Origin: a virus
Virus record (IMG/VR): IMGVR_UViG_3300023049_000574
Span: 81,522 to 145,521 of that record
Strand: one strand, 5' to 3'
DNA: 64,000 bases
Both the position numbers and the translations under genes were made by a program. The notes under the pieces are model-generated. The model did no database searches, was not told where the DNA came from, and saw nothing but the letters and a program-made list of their open reading frames with translations. Below, one piece after another: positions 46,146 to 54,305 of the stretch. Numbering within the stretch: the stretch's first letter is position 1; each line of letters begins with the position of its first letter.

Positions 46146-46863
46146 TTTTAAGCATTTCGGGACTTATCTTAACTATACCATTATCACCTTTTAGGACATA
46201 AACACCAAGAGAAGTAAATTCATTTACGATGTTATTTACTTTCTCGATCTCTTTTTTGTCTAGATCTTTTAAACTTTCTATTAAGTTAATCATTTCTTCA
46301 TATCTTAATTCTATTCTATTCCCTAAAAAGTAAATTAGATTAAAGTTAGCGTCTTGGTACTTTTCTATTTCACCTCTTATAGATAATTCATGTGAAAAGT
46401 GATTAAGGCTAGTTTCTACACCAATAGAAGGCATAGAAAATCTCCAACCATCAAAAACAAATTCTCTTGTCTGATGATCATAATTATCTAAGAAACTAAC
46501 GAAATCGAAATGTATAAAGTTATGTTTATCGAACTCTACTTCTTTAAAGATTACATCATCTTCCTTGGTGAACTTTACGAATTCTACAAATAAATAAAAC
46601 ACATCTACTGCTCTAAGTGCATTAAATCTAAAACCTTTTAGGTTAAATTTTATATACTTTCTTAGTATAGTTATTATGGTGCTAATTATTCCGAAGATGT
46701 TTGAGTTACTTAAAGATTTATTGAAAAACTCTCGATCCTTATCAGAACCTTTGGATATTGTTATCCTTAGACCCCTATCATAGAAATACCCCTGAGTGGG
46801 GAGGTCGGTGATATAGATTTCTTTAGAATCTTTAGTAAAAATTTTCTTAAAAAAATTGATCAT
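46135..46863 (-). CDS. Unknown protein, possibly baseplate-hub-like, 242 aa
   Basis: The opening ITDLPTQGYFYDRGLRITIS (about 17-36) is reminiscent of the LPS-x-G-x-x-Y start of T4 gp26/gp51-type baseplate hub proteins, but the rest cannot be aligned by eye. The protein is helical with aromatic-rich centre (HFDFVSFLDNYD). It converges on the nucleotidyltransferase gene (11-base overlap). A TTTAATATATA copy lies upstream on the minus strand. Virion role is a weak guess. Confidence 0.55.
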   Translation of the reverse strand: MINFFKKIFTKDSKEIYITDLPTQGYFYDRGLRITISKGSDKDREFFNKSLSNSNIFGIISTIITILRKYIKFNLKGFRFNALRAVDVFYLFVEFVKFTKEDDVIFKEVEFDKHNFIHFDFVSFLDNYDHQTREFVFDGWRFSMPSIGVETSLNHFSHELSIRGEIEKYQDANFNLIYFLGNRIELRYEEMINLIESLKDLDKKEIEKVNNIVNEFTSLGVYVLKGDNGIVKISPEMLKTIW

Positions 46864-46928
46864 ATAAACTATATATTAAAGAAAACATTTATCGTTTTTT
46901 TAATATAAGGTAAAAATAACAGTTACTT

Positions 46929-47648
46929 ATGAGTAAGATATCGAAGCACCAAAAAGAGGGTAAACATAGTTTGACCTATGATATCATCTTTAAGGGAAAG
47001 AAAGAAAAATTAACAGAGGAAGACGATGTACAAATAACTGATTATCAAGAAACATTTCAATATGATCCAGGATCGAGAGTATATGATGAAGCATATAATA
47101 ACGATGACTTCGAAAGAAGAAAGAGGGTTACTGATAAAGTATATGCGATAATTAGAGATAAGACAGACGTAAACTTAGATGCTAATAGAAGAAAACCATC
47201 TAAGAAAGATTTCAATGAATACTTTGTTATATTAAAAAAGGAATTAGAAGGTGAAAAGTTCACTAATGTAGAATTGTTCAATGAACTTGCTGTTTATTTT
47301 TCTGATAACCTTTTCACTATATTTAAATTATTAGACAATAAGTGGAGAAATAAAATCATTGAAGAATTACAAGAACATATTGGCAATGCTCCAAAAAGTT
47401 CCACAGAAGTTTCTGTTAGGAATTTAACAGAAGGTAGTGAGATCGAATTTCTCTACTACGATGATGTAGAGGATGAGGAAAAATTAATCACAGGTGTTGT
47501 ATTGGAATATAATAAAGAAGAGGAACATTTTAAGGTAGATAGTTTCGAAAATATTTATTTAGTTGAATTAGCGGCTATTAATAAAATCTTAAACAACAGA
47601 AAATTCAAACACAATCTAAGTAAGTTGATTAACATCGACTTTTTATAG
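46929..47648 (+). CDS. Unknown protein, 239 aa
   Basis: The protein is highly charged and helical in the first two thirds (RRKRVTDKVYAIIRDKTD, KKDFNEYFVILKKELEG); the last third, EFLYYDDVEDEEKLITGVVLEYNKEEEHFKV, looks like a small beta barrel. There is no membrane segment or enzyme motif. It precedes the reductase gene with a 104-base gap that contains AT-rich sequence but no visible riboswitch. Confidence 0.6.
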   Translation: MSKISKHQKEGKHSLTYDIIFKGKKEKLTEEDDVQITDYQETFQYDPGSRVYDEAYNNDDFERRKRVTDKVYAIIRDKTDVNLDANRRKPSKKDFNEYFVILKKELEGEKFTNVELFNELAVYFSDNLFTIFKLLDNKWRNKIIEELQEHIGNAPKSSTEVSVRNLTEGSEIEFLYYDDVEDEEKLITGVVLEYNKEEEHFKVDSFENIYLVELAAINKILNNRKFKHNLSKLINIDFL

Positions 47649-47752
47649 TAGTAAAAGTTTTTTCCCGTTTTTTAATTTCAGTAAATTTTTTTCTGATAAA
47701 AAAACTAGATATATAATAGTACCTAAAAATAAAAAAAATAATAATAATTAAC

Positions 47753-50350
47753 ATGGAAGATACTTTAAACGAAAGAAAAAGAAAAGAAAACGAGATGAAA
47801 AAAGAATTAACAATTTTTACAATAGAAGAAATTATGGAATCAAGTATTGATTACTTCGATGGTGATCAATTAGCAGCACAGGTTTGGAAAAACAAATATG
47901 CATTAAAAGATTCAGATGGAAACATTTATGAGAAAAATCCTGATATGATGCATGATAGAATTGCATCTGAGATATACAGAATGGAACAGAAGTATGATAA
48001 CCCAATGGAGTTAGAACAAATAAAAGGGCTTATCAAAGATTTTAAATATATTATACCACAAGGTTCACCAATGAGTGGAATTGGTAACAATTTTCAAAAA
48101 GTATCATTATCAAACTGTTTTGTGATCGGTGATGATGGAAAGGATTCTGATTCGTATGGTTACATTATGAAGACTGACGAAGAACAAGTTCAGTTAATGA
48201 AAAGACGTGGTGGTGTTGGACATGATTTATCTAACATTCGACCAAAAGGAAGTGCTGTTAAGAACTCAGCTTTAACTTCAACAGGTGTTGTTCCATTTAT
48301 GGAAAGATATTCAAACTCTACAAGAGAAGTAGCACAGGACGGTAGACGTGGTGCATTAATGTTGAGTATATCTTCTAAGCATCCTGATTCGGAAGCATTT
48401 ATCGATGCTAAATTAGATGGCACTAGAGTAACAGGTGCTAACATTTCAATTAAAGTACATGATGACTTTATGAAGGCTGCAACTAAAGGAACACCTTATA
48501 CACAACAGTATCCAATTTATTCGGATAATCCAAAAGTAACTAAGGAAGTTGATGCACAAGCTATTTGGAAAAAGGTAATTCATAATGCTTGGAAATCAGC
48601 AGAACCTGGGGTATTGTTTTGGGATAAAATTATATCAGAATCACTAGCAGATTGCTACGCAGACTTAGGGTATGAAACAGTATCTACTAATCCATGTGGT
48701 GAGATACCTTTATGTCCTGACGATAGTTGTAGACTATTAGCAATCAACCTATATTCATATGTAGAAAATCCTTATACCGATAAAGCAAAATTTAACTTTG
48801 GGTTATTTAAGGAACATGCTAAATATGCAACAAGAATGATGGATGATATCGTGGATCTTGAAGTAGAAAAGATTGATGGTATTTTAGAAAAGATCCAAAG
48901 TGATCCTGAGAAAGATACTACTAAGAGAACTGAGTATGAGCTTTGGAAAAGAATCCAAAAGAAATGTCAAGAAGGTAGAAGAACAGGTATTGGTATTACT
49001 GCAGAAGGAGATATGTTAGCCGCATTAGGACTTACATATGGCACTAAGAAAGCAACTAGTTTTGCAACTAAAGTACATAAGACTTATGCTATCGAAGTAT
49101 TCAGATCTTCTAACCAATTGGCACAAGAAAGAGGAAGTTTCAAAATTTGGGATGCTAAGAGAGAACAAGATAACCCAATCTTAAATAGAATTAAAAAAGA
49201 AGATCCTGAGTTATACGAAAACTTAATGAAGTATGGTAGAAGAAATATTGCTCTTTTAACTATTGCACCAACAGGATCTGTTAGTATTATGACACAAACT
49301 AGTTCGGGGATTGAGCCTGCGTTTATGGTAGCCTATAAAAGAAGAAGAAAGATCAACCCAAATGATAAAGATGCTAGAACAGACTTTATCGATGAGGTAG
49401 GTGATCATTGGGAAGAATATAATGTATTCCACCACGGCTTTGAGAGATGGATCAAAGCAACAGGTCATAAATTCCTTACTAAGAAGGAGAAGGAAACGAG
49501 ATTAGAAAATCTTCCTGATGAAACTATTGATAAATTAACTAAGAAGTCTCCTTATTATAAAGCGATGGCTAATGATGTTGATTGGGTAGAAAAAGTGAGA
49601 ATGCAAGGTAAGATTCAAGAATGGATAGACCACTCTATTTCAGTAACGGTTAATTTACCTGAGCATGTATCAGAAGAATTAGTGAATGATGTATATGTTA
49701 CGGCTTGGAAAGAAGGTTGTAAAGGATGTACTATCTATCGTGACGGATCTCGATCAGGTGTATTAATTAACAAAGAAGAAAAGGAAAAACAAGCTTTGTT
49801 CGAAGACGTTAATGCTCCAAAAAGACCTAAGACCTTAGATTGCTCAGTAATGACTTTCCAAAATAAAGGAGAGAAATGGATTGGTTTCTTAGGTTTATTA
49901 GACGGAAGACCATATGAGATCTTCACAGGCGCACACGATAATTTCCCAATTCCAAGTTATGTAGAAGAAGGAAAAATCGAGAAAGTTAAAGTGAACGGAA
50001 ATGGATCTAATTACAACTTCATCTATAAAGATAAAACAGGAACAGAAATCACTATTCCTAATCTAAATCACGCATTTGAGGAAGACTATTATGATTTAGC
50101 TAAGACCTTCTCAGCTATATTAAGACATGGTATGCCACTTACTTATGTAGTAGAATTAATCGATGGTCTAAACTTAGACGGAGATTTGATAACTACATGG
50201 AAATCAGGTGTTAAACGAATGATCAAAAAGTTCATCAAAGATGAAACTAAAGTATCAGGGAAAACATGTAAAGAATGTGGATCAGAATCGTTGGAATATA
50301 AAGAGGGCTGCCTTACGTGCCTGAATTGTGGAAATTCAAAATGTGGATAA
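47753..50350 (+). CDS. nrdJ: Class II (B12-dependent) ribonucleotide reductase, 865 aa
   Basis: The radical-type reductase core is present: SLSNCFVIG (C122), the active-site STNPCGEIPLC (N313, C315, E317), second redox Cys C326 and IAPTGSVSIMTQTSSGIEP. There is no NrdB partner, and the layout with a TSCPD-like C-terminal domain (LDCSVMTFQNKGEKWIGF) and a Cys-rich end (C839, C842, C853, C856) fits the adenosylcobalamin-dependent NrdJ/Z group. It makes deoxynucleotides for phage replication and needs host B12. The gene ends in a strong terminator. Confidence 0.93.
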   Translation: MEDTLNERKRKENEMKKELTIFTIEEIMESSIDYFDGDQLAAQVWKNKYALKDSDGNIYEKNPDMMHDRIASEIYRMEQKYDNPMELEQIKGLIKDFKYIIPQGSPMSGIGNNFQKVSLSNCFVIGDDGKDSDSYGYIMKTDEEQVQLMKRRGGVGHDLSNIRPKGSAVKNSALTSTGVVPFMERYSNSTREVAQDGRRGALMLSISSKHPDSEAFIDAKLDGTRVTGANISIKVHDDFMKAATKGTPYTQQYPIYSDNPKVTKEVDAQAIWKKVIHNAWKSAEPGVLFWDKIISESLADCYADLGYETVSTNPCGEIPLCPDDSCRLLAINLYSYVENPYTDKAKFNFGLFKEHAKYATRMMDDIVDLEVEKIDGILEKIQSDPEKDTTKRTEYELWKRIQKKCQEGRRTGIGITAEGDMLAALGLTYGTKKATSFATKVHKTYAIEVFRSSNQLAQERGSFKIWDAKREQDNPILNRIKKEDPELYENLMKYGRRNIALLTIAPTGSVSIMTQTSSGIEPAFMVAYKRRRKINPNDKDARTDFIDEVGDHWEEYNVFHHGFERWIKATGHKFLTKKEKETRLENLPDETIDKLTKKSPYYKAMANDVDWVEKVRMQGKIQEWIDHSISVTVNLPEHVSEELVNDVYVTAWKEGCKGCTIYRDGSRSGVLINKEEKEKQALFEDVNAPKRPKTLDCSVMTFQNKGEKWIGFLGLLDGRPYEIFTGAHDNFPIPSYVEEGKIEKVKVNGNGSNYNFIYKDKTGTEITIPNLNHAFEEDYYDLAKTFSAILRHGMPLTYVVELIDGLNLDGDLITTWKSGVKRMIKKFIKDETKVSGKTCKECGSESLEYKEGCLTCLNCGNSKCG

Positions 50351-50351
50351 C

Positions 50352-50380
50352 AAAAAAGCCCCTTAATTGGGGCTTTTTTT
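50352..50380. terminator. Bidirectional terminator after the reductase gene
   Basis: AAAAAAGCCCC pairs with GGGGCTTTTTT around a TTAATT loop. The A and T runs on both sides allow it to work for the reductase gene and for the convergent gene ending at 50379. Confidence 0.9.
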
Positions 50381-50795
50381 ATGTGTAAAAATAACTAACC
50401 GTAATAGGTAAATCGAATTCGGATATCTCATTGGCTACCCAAGGGGCTATTTCACCTAATTCTACTTTATCTGATTTAACTTTAATGACTGTTTGTTCGG
50501 GGTGGAAATAGATATAAACATCTTCTGTATCAACATTTACTGTACCCCATCTATCTATCACAAAATCTAGACTTAGTTTATTACATATCTTTATACACCC
50601 ATCATTAAATATATTTTTATGTTCTATATTTCTATATCCTTCTCCTTGGAAATATATTCCATTAATACTTATGTGAGCCTTTTTTGCATCTTTAGGATCT
50701 AATGTAATACCACCCCCATGAGGTCTTTGTTCAGCAGCCTCATTCATCTTAGTAGATACTTTGTTTATAACATCTTTATTTTTAATATACTTCAT
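50379..50795 (-). CDS. Tagged protein, 138 aa
   Basis: MKYIKNKDVINKVSTKMNEAA combines the MKYIK start with an M-N-E junction at residues 17-19. The body (GGGITLDPKDAKKAHISINGIYF and FVIDRWGTVNVDTEDVYIYFHPE) is an alpha/beta domain without a recognised motif. It converges on the reductase gene and shares its terminator. Confidence 0.62.
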   Translation of the reverse strand: MKYIKNKDVINKVSTKMNEAAEQRPHGGGITLDPKDAKKAHISINGIYFQGEGYRNIEHKNIFNDGCIKICNKLSLDFVIDRWGTVNVDTEDVYIYFHPEQTVIKVKSDKVELGEIAPWVANEISEFDLPITVSYFYT

Positions 50796-50823
50796 TTCTC
50801 TTGTTTATTTTCATATTATATAT

Positions 50824-50831
50824 TATATTTG
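50824..50831 (+). promoter_or_regulatory. Bacteroidota-type -7 box (TATATTTG)
   Basis: TATATTTG ends 4 bases before the ATG at 50836; the start of the gene is set by this box. Confidence 0.55.
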
Positions 50832-50835
50832 TAGT

Positions 50836-51342
50836 ATGATAAATTGGGAGAATGGAGTAGAATCCGCAGAAGATAAAGAGCTAAAACAATTAGCTAGAGA
50901 TATATATGATAATAAGGTATTGACTGATCGACATTTAAGTGAACACGATCAACATTTGTTACCTGTGATATTTATGCCCATGGGAGGGCTGATGGGACCG
51001 CAACCGCCTGATGAACCAAATCCACCTAATGATAAGCCCGAAACTTTATTAGACAATAGAGAAAATAAACTATATGAATTAGTCGATAGAGAGAAGAAAG
51101 AAGAAGAGTATGAAAAGGATATGAAAGTTTATGAAAAGGAACTAAAAGATTATCAAGAAAAATATATCCCTACTATTGGTCTAATATATGAATATTTAGA
51201 TACCGAACAAGGATCAAGAGGCATCAATGGTTATCCTTCTTTCTTTTCGATGCGAATGTTTAATAAAGAAGACACTGTTAAAATGTTTGATTATTTAGAA
51301 AAATACAGAGAGAAAAGGAAAGTATTGGATATAGACTTTTAA
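50836..51342 (+). CDS. Unknown protein with Pro-rich and coiled-coil segments, 168 aa
   Basis: The ATG at 50836 follows the promoter box; an earlier in-frame start would add a hydrophobic leader overlapping the gene on the other strand. The protein has a Pro-rich part (GPQPPDEPNPPNDKPE, about 55-70), a highly charged helix (DREKKEEEYEKDMKVYEKEL, about 85-105) and a compact C-terminal part. It converges on the kinase-like gene. The function is not recognised. Confidence 0.62.
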   Translation: MINWENGVESAEDKELKQLARDIYDNKVLTDRHLSEHDQHLLPVIFMPMGGLMGPQPPDEPNPPNDKPETLLDNRENKLYELVDREKKEEEYEKDMKVYEKELKDYQEKYIPTIGLIYEYLDTEQGSRGINGYPSFFSMRMFNKEDTVKMFDYLEKYREKRKVLDIDF

Positions 51343-52058
51343 TCTAAGTCGAAAGCTACTAGTTCACCTTCATTGTTTATCCCAAATTGACCTTCGAATA
51401 CATCAGACCAATTCGGAAACAATTTGCTAACACTAATCAAAACTTCGATCAATTCTTTAGTAAAATCAGTATAATAGCCTCTTTTTTTGAGTAGATCGAT
51501 CAATTTTAAGTAGTTTTTCTTAACAAACTCAAACAGAAGCGTAAGGGTATTAACCTTGCCTTCTCGCTCAACTAAACGCTTATATATCTCATGGAAGTCT
51601 TCGGGTAGTTCCTTTACTTGATCCAAAGAGAATAATACATTATAAATATTTTGTTCTTCGTGTTGTATCTTCTCTCTGATATCAGTATTTAGTTTTTCCA
51701 TTATAATATAACCTACACTATCAGCCTTTAATAGACCCACACTGTTCTTCAGTAATTCTTCTAGTTCACCGAATTTAACCACACCACTAAGCTTATCTCT
51801 TGTTTCGATACTTGTGAATAGTTTACCATCCTTAACTAGTTCCTTTGGTGGCTCAAATGTTCCTGTTTCATATATTTTACCAATACGATCATAATCTTTA
51901 TTAACTATTTTGTTGAGGTTATGGATGTTACTAACATTGGTTATCTTAATTACTTTATCATCACCAAATAGATATACTAATGATTCTCTGCCGTAGCCGA
52001 TCTTCTGTCCTACTGCATTATCAAATTTATTGTTTAAGAATTCAATTAATTTTTCCAT
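51339..52058 (-). CDS. Protein kinase-like fold protein, 239 aa
   Basis: A glycine-rich loop IGYGRESLVYLF (20-31) is followed by VIKIT (K38, the VAIK Lys), IIMEKL at the hinge, and an end with GQFGINNEGELVAFDLD (catalytic-loop/DFG-like; last residues FDLD 236-239). The usual HRD block is replaced and the chain stops right after the DFD-like site, so the activation loop and C-lobe end are missing. It resembles short phage kinases of the HipA/aminoglycoside-phosphotransferase style. Activity is uncertain. Confidence 0.6.
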   Translation of the reverse strand: MEKLIEFLNNKFDNAVGQKIGYGRESLVYLFGDDKVIKITNVSNIHNLNKIVNKDYDRIGKIYETGTFEPPKELVKDGKLFTSIETRDKLSGVVKFGELEELLKNSVGLLKADSVGYIIMEKLNTDIREKIQHEEQNIYNVLFSLDQVKELPEDFHEIYKRLVEREGKVNTLTLLFEFVKKNYLKLIDLLKKRGYYTDFTKELIEVLISVSKLFPNWSDVFEGQFGINNEGELVAFDLD

Positions 52059-54286
52059 GTATCGATACCTTTAATATATCTTTTAGATTCATTCATTTTT
52101 TTGAACATATCCTCTCTTTGCTTAACTAACTTTAAATATTCTTCTATATCTAATTCAAGAATTACATTACCCGATTCTATTAAGTTTATATTATGACCTA
52201 ATAAATCATCTGTTAATAATTCACTCAAGTCCTTTCGGTAATCACTATGGTGTACAAACTTCTCTTTTTTTTGATCATATACTGAGTACTGCCAAGTTTG
52301 TTCCCCATCAGCGTAAAATTGTATTTTTGCTATAAAAAATTTCTCTCTTTTAAATTCTATTTCAACTAAATATGCTTTGAATATTTTTGTTGAACTTTTA
52401 TCCGATAGATAATTATTTACTAAATATTCATCACCGAATACCCAATTGGGCAAGTGTTCTAAAAATTTTTTAGTAATATCTTCATTTGTGTTGAAAGATT
52501 CAAATGTTTTAACCCTTTTTTCGTTCATTGATATAACTGCATTAGTAGTAGCATCCATTGCATTTTTTATTTCAAAGATATCTTTTTGTATAACTAGTTC
52601 AAATTCATTTTTTGATTTATCGAAATCAGAAAATACATTATCATAACATTTAGCTTTTTCTTTACTGATTTCAGGATGGTTATCTTTTAAAATAGTAGCG
52701 AAAATAAAATCTCGGTTTTCGAATTCGTTTTCTTCATCGATATATACAAAGCGGTTTTGATTCATAGTTACCTCATCATACATTTGATCTTCTAAAAATA
52801 AGTAATATATTTTGTTATTCTTTTTATACTTAAATAGAGAATATTTAACATTTACGTATTTTATGTCTTCTTCTCTTCTATTATCCATTTCTTTGAAATG
52901 AACAGAGGCTAACTTACTTGCCATTGTGATAAACAATTTATCAACATCAAATGATTCATTAATTTTCTTAAACATTTGATTCCTTTCTTCTTCTATTTGA
53001 AGCCACTCCCTCATTTCCATAGTTCTCATGTGGTTCAATTCTCCCTCGGCAGTAGAATACTTTGTTACGGTTTCATCATGGAGAATTTCATACATATCAT
53101 CAAAAGTAACTTCTGATAAAACCTCATAATATTTATCGTCATATTTCTGACGATAAGCAATATCTATAAATCTACTATTAGTAACAGCACAATCTATAAA
53201 TTTCTTTTCTTCTTTAACATAGAAATAAGTATTCAATTCTGTTGTATCTCCCATCCCATCCATTTTATCTTGTGTAAATACGAAATAATAACTTTCATTA
53301 TTTAAAAGACTTAGTTCATATAGATGTGCGAAAAACGCACCTAAATCGTCTTCGTCTTCTTGTTGGTGTTCTATGAAATAGTGTTTAGCTTCTTTAAACT
53401 TTTCGTCAATAAGAGTAAGATAAGCTCTCTCAATATCTTCACCCATTTTTTTCTCATTTAATTTCTTAAATCCATCTTCTCTTTCTTTGATAATTTTTTC
53501 CCAATCAAAGATATCGATTGAAACTATCACCTTTATATCATCATCTTCTTGTTCTATTCCTTCCAATCCTTCACTACCTATAAGATCATGTACTTCATCA
53601 GCATGATCTAAAAACGCTTTTTCTTCTTTTTCAGATGTAAAATTAGAATTCTTAAAACTACCATCTTTTTTATCATAAACAAAGACTATATATTCTATAT
53701 CCTGATCATAAATCACGTTTCTTACTACGGTATAAATACCATTTATCTTATATAACACATGGCTATAATATTCAATATCTTCATTAAAGTCTTTAATGTC
53801 TAATTCTAACATAGGGTAGCTAAATCTATAAAAAACTTCTTTTATTTTTTCTATATTATTACTACTCTCATTAAGTTTAATCAATGCATCTCTCGTTTGT
53901 TTCATACTGTTAATGTATTGTTCCATATTAATGGTTTGGATAATCTCACTATAGTCTTCTATAAAAGAAGTGTATTCATAATCTTCGTCATTATCATCAT
54001 CTTCCAAATAATAGTTTTCTTCTGCGAATTCGTCAGTTTGGTATAGAAAATGTTCTTTATCGACAGTACCATCACGATCTATATCATAGACTGCTTTTAT
54101 CATGTAGCCATAGTATTCATTTTTCAATAAATACGTCATTAGATGTGGTTCTAATCCATCAATTTTTTGTTCTAAGTAATAATCCATATTAGGTTCGAAT
54201 ATATTTTTAATCACGAACACAAGGTATTTCTTTTTCAGATTATTTATATCAATTTTACCTTCTTTGAAGAGTTTGAAGTTTTTCAT
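52046..54286 (-). CDS. Five-unit repeat polyprotein, second family, 746 aa
   Basis: Starts MKNFKLFKEG (tag). Five units of about 130-165 residues are separated by LNE (138-140), LNE (276-278), INE (442-444), MNE (587-589) and MNE (731-733), all before Ser or Lys. After the fourth junction comes KRVKTFESFN, a second internal tag. Unit cores (alpha/beta with D/E-rich loops) are unlike those of the 38237 family, yet the junctions are the same, which argues for a common processing signal. The protein overlaps the kinase-like gene by 13 bases. Confidence 0.75.
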   Translation of the reverse strand: MKNFKLFKEGKIDINNLKKKYLVFVIKNIFEPNMDYYLEQKIDGLEPHLMTYLLKNEYYGYMIKAVYDIDRDGTVDKEHFLYQTDEFAEENYYLEDDDNDEDYEYTSFIEDYSEIIQTINMEQYINSMKQTRDALIKLNESSNNIEKIKEVFYRFSYPMLELDIKDFNEDIEYYSHVLYKINGIYTVVRNVIYDQDIEYIVFVYDKKDGSFKNSNFTSEKEEKAFLDHADEVHDLIGSEGLEGIEQEDDDIKVIVSIDIFDWEKIIKEREDGFKKLNEKKMGEDIERAYLTLIDEKFKEAKHYFIEHQQEDEDDLGAFFAHLYELSLLNNESYYFVFTQDKMDGMGDTTELNTYFYVKEEKKFIDCAVTNSRFIDIAYRQKYDDKYYEVLSEVTFDDMYEILHDETVTKYSTAEGELNHMRTMEMREWLQIEEERNQMFKKINESFDVDKLFITMASKLASVHFKEMDNRREEDIKYVNVKYSLFKYKKNNKIYYLFLEDQMYDEVTMNQNRFVYIDEENEFENRDFIFATILKDNHPEISKEKAKCYDNVFSDFDKSKNEFELVIQKDIFEIKNAMDATTNAVISMNEKRVKTFESFNTNEDITKKFLEHLPNWVFGDEYLVNNYLSDKSSTKIFKAYLVEIEFKREKFFIAKIQFYADGEQTWQYSVYDQKKEKFVHHSDYRKDLSELLTDDLLGHNINLIESGNVILELDIEEYLKLVKQREDMFKKMNESKRYIKGIDTWKN

Positions 54287-54305
54287 ATTAATATATATAT
54301 TAAAT
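54287..54305. promoter_or_regulatory. 19-base palindromic divergent start region
   Basis: The start codons of the minus-strand polyprotein (54286) and the plus-strand ART-like gene (54306) are 19 bases apart. The gap is an AT-only near-palindrome containing TTAATATATA in both directions. Either both genes have leaderless transcripts, or transcripts begin inside the opposite gene. Confidence 0.55.

Noticed and set aside
47649-47752. Possible cobalamin riboswitch before the B12-dependent reductase
   Set aside because: The gap is only 104 bases and AT-rich, without the conserved B12-box (GCCACTG) or multi-stem layout.
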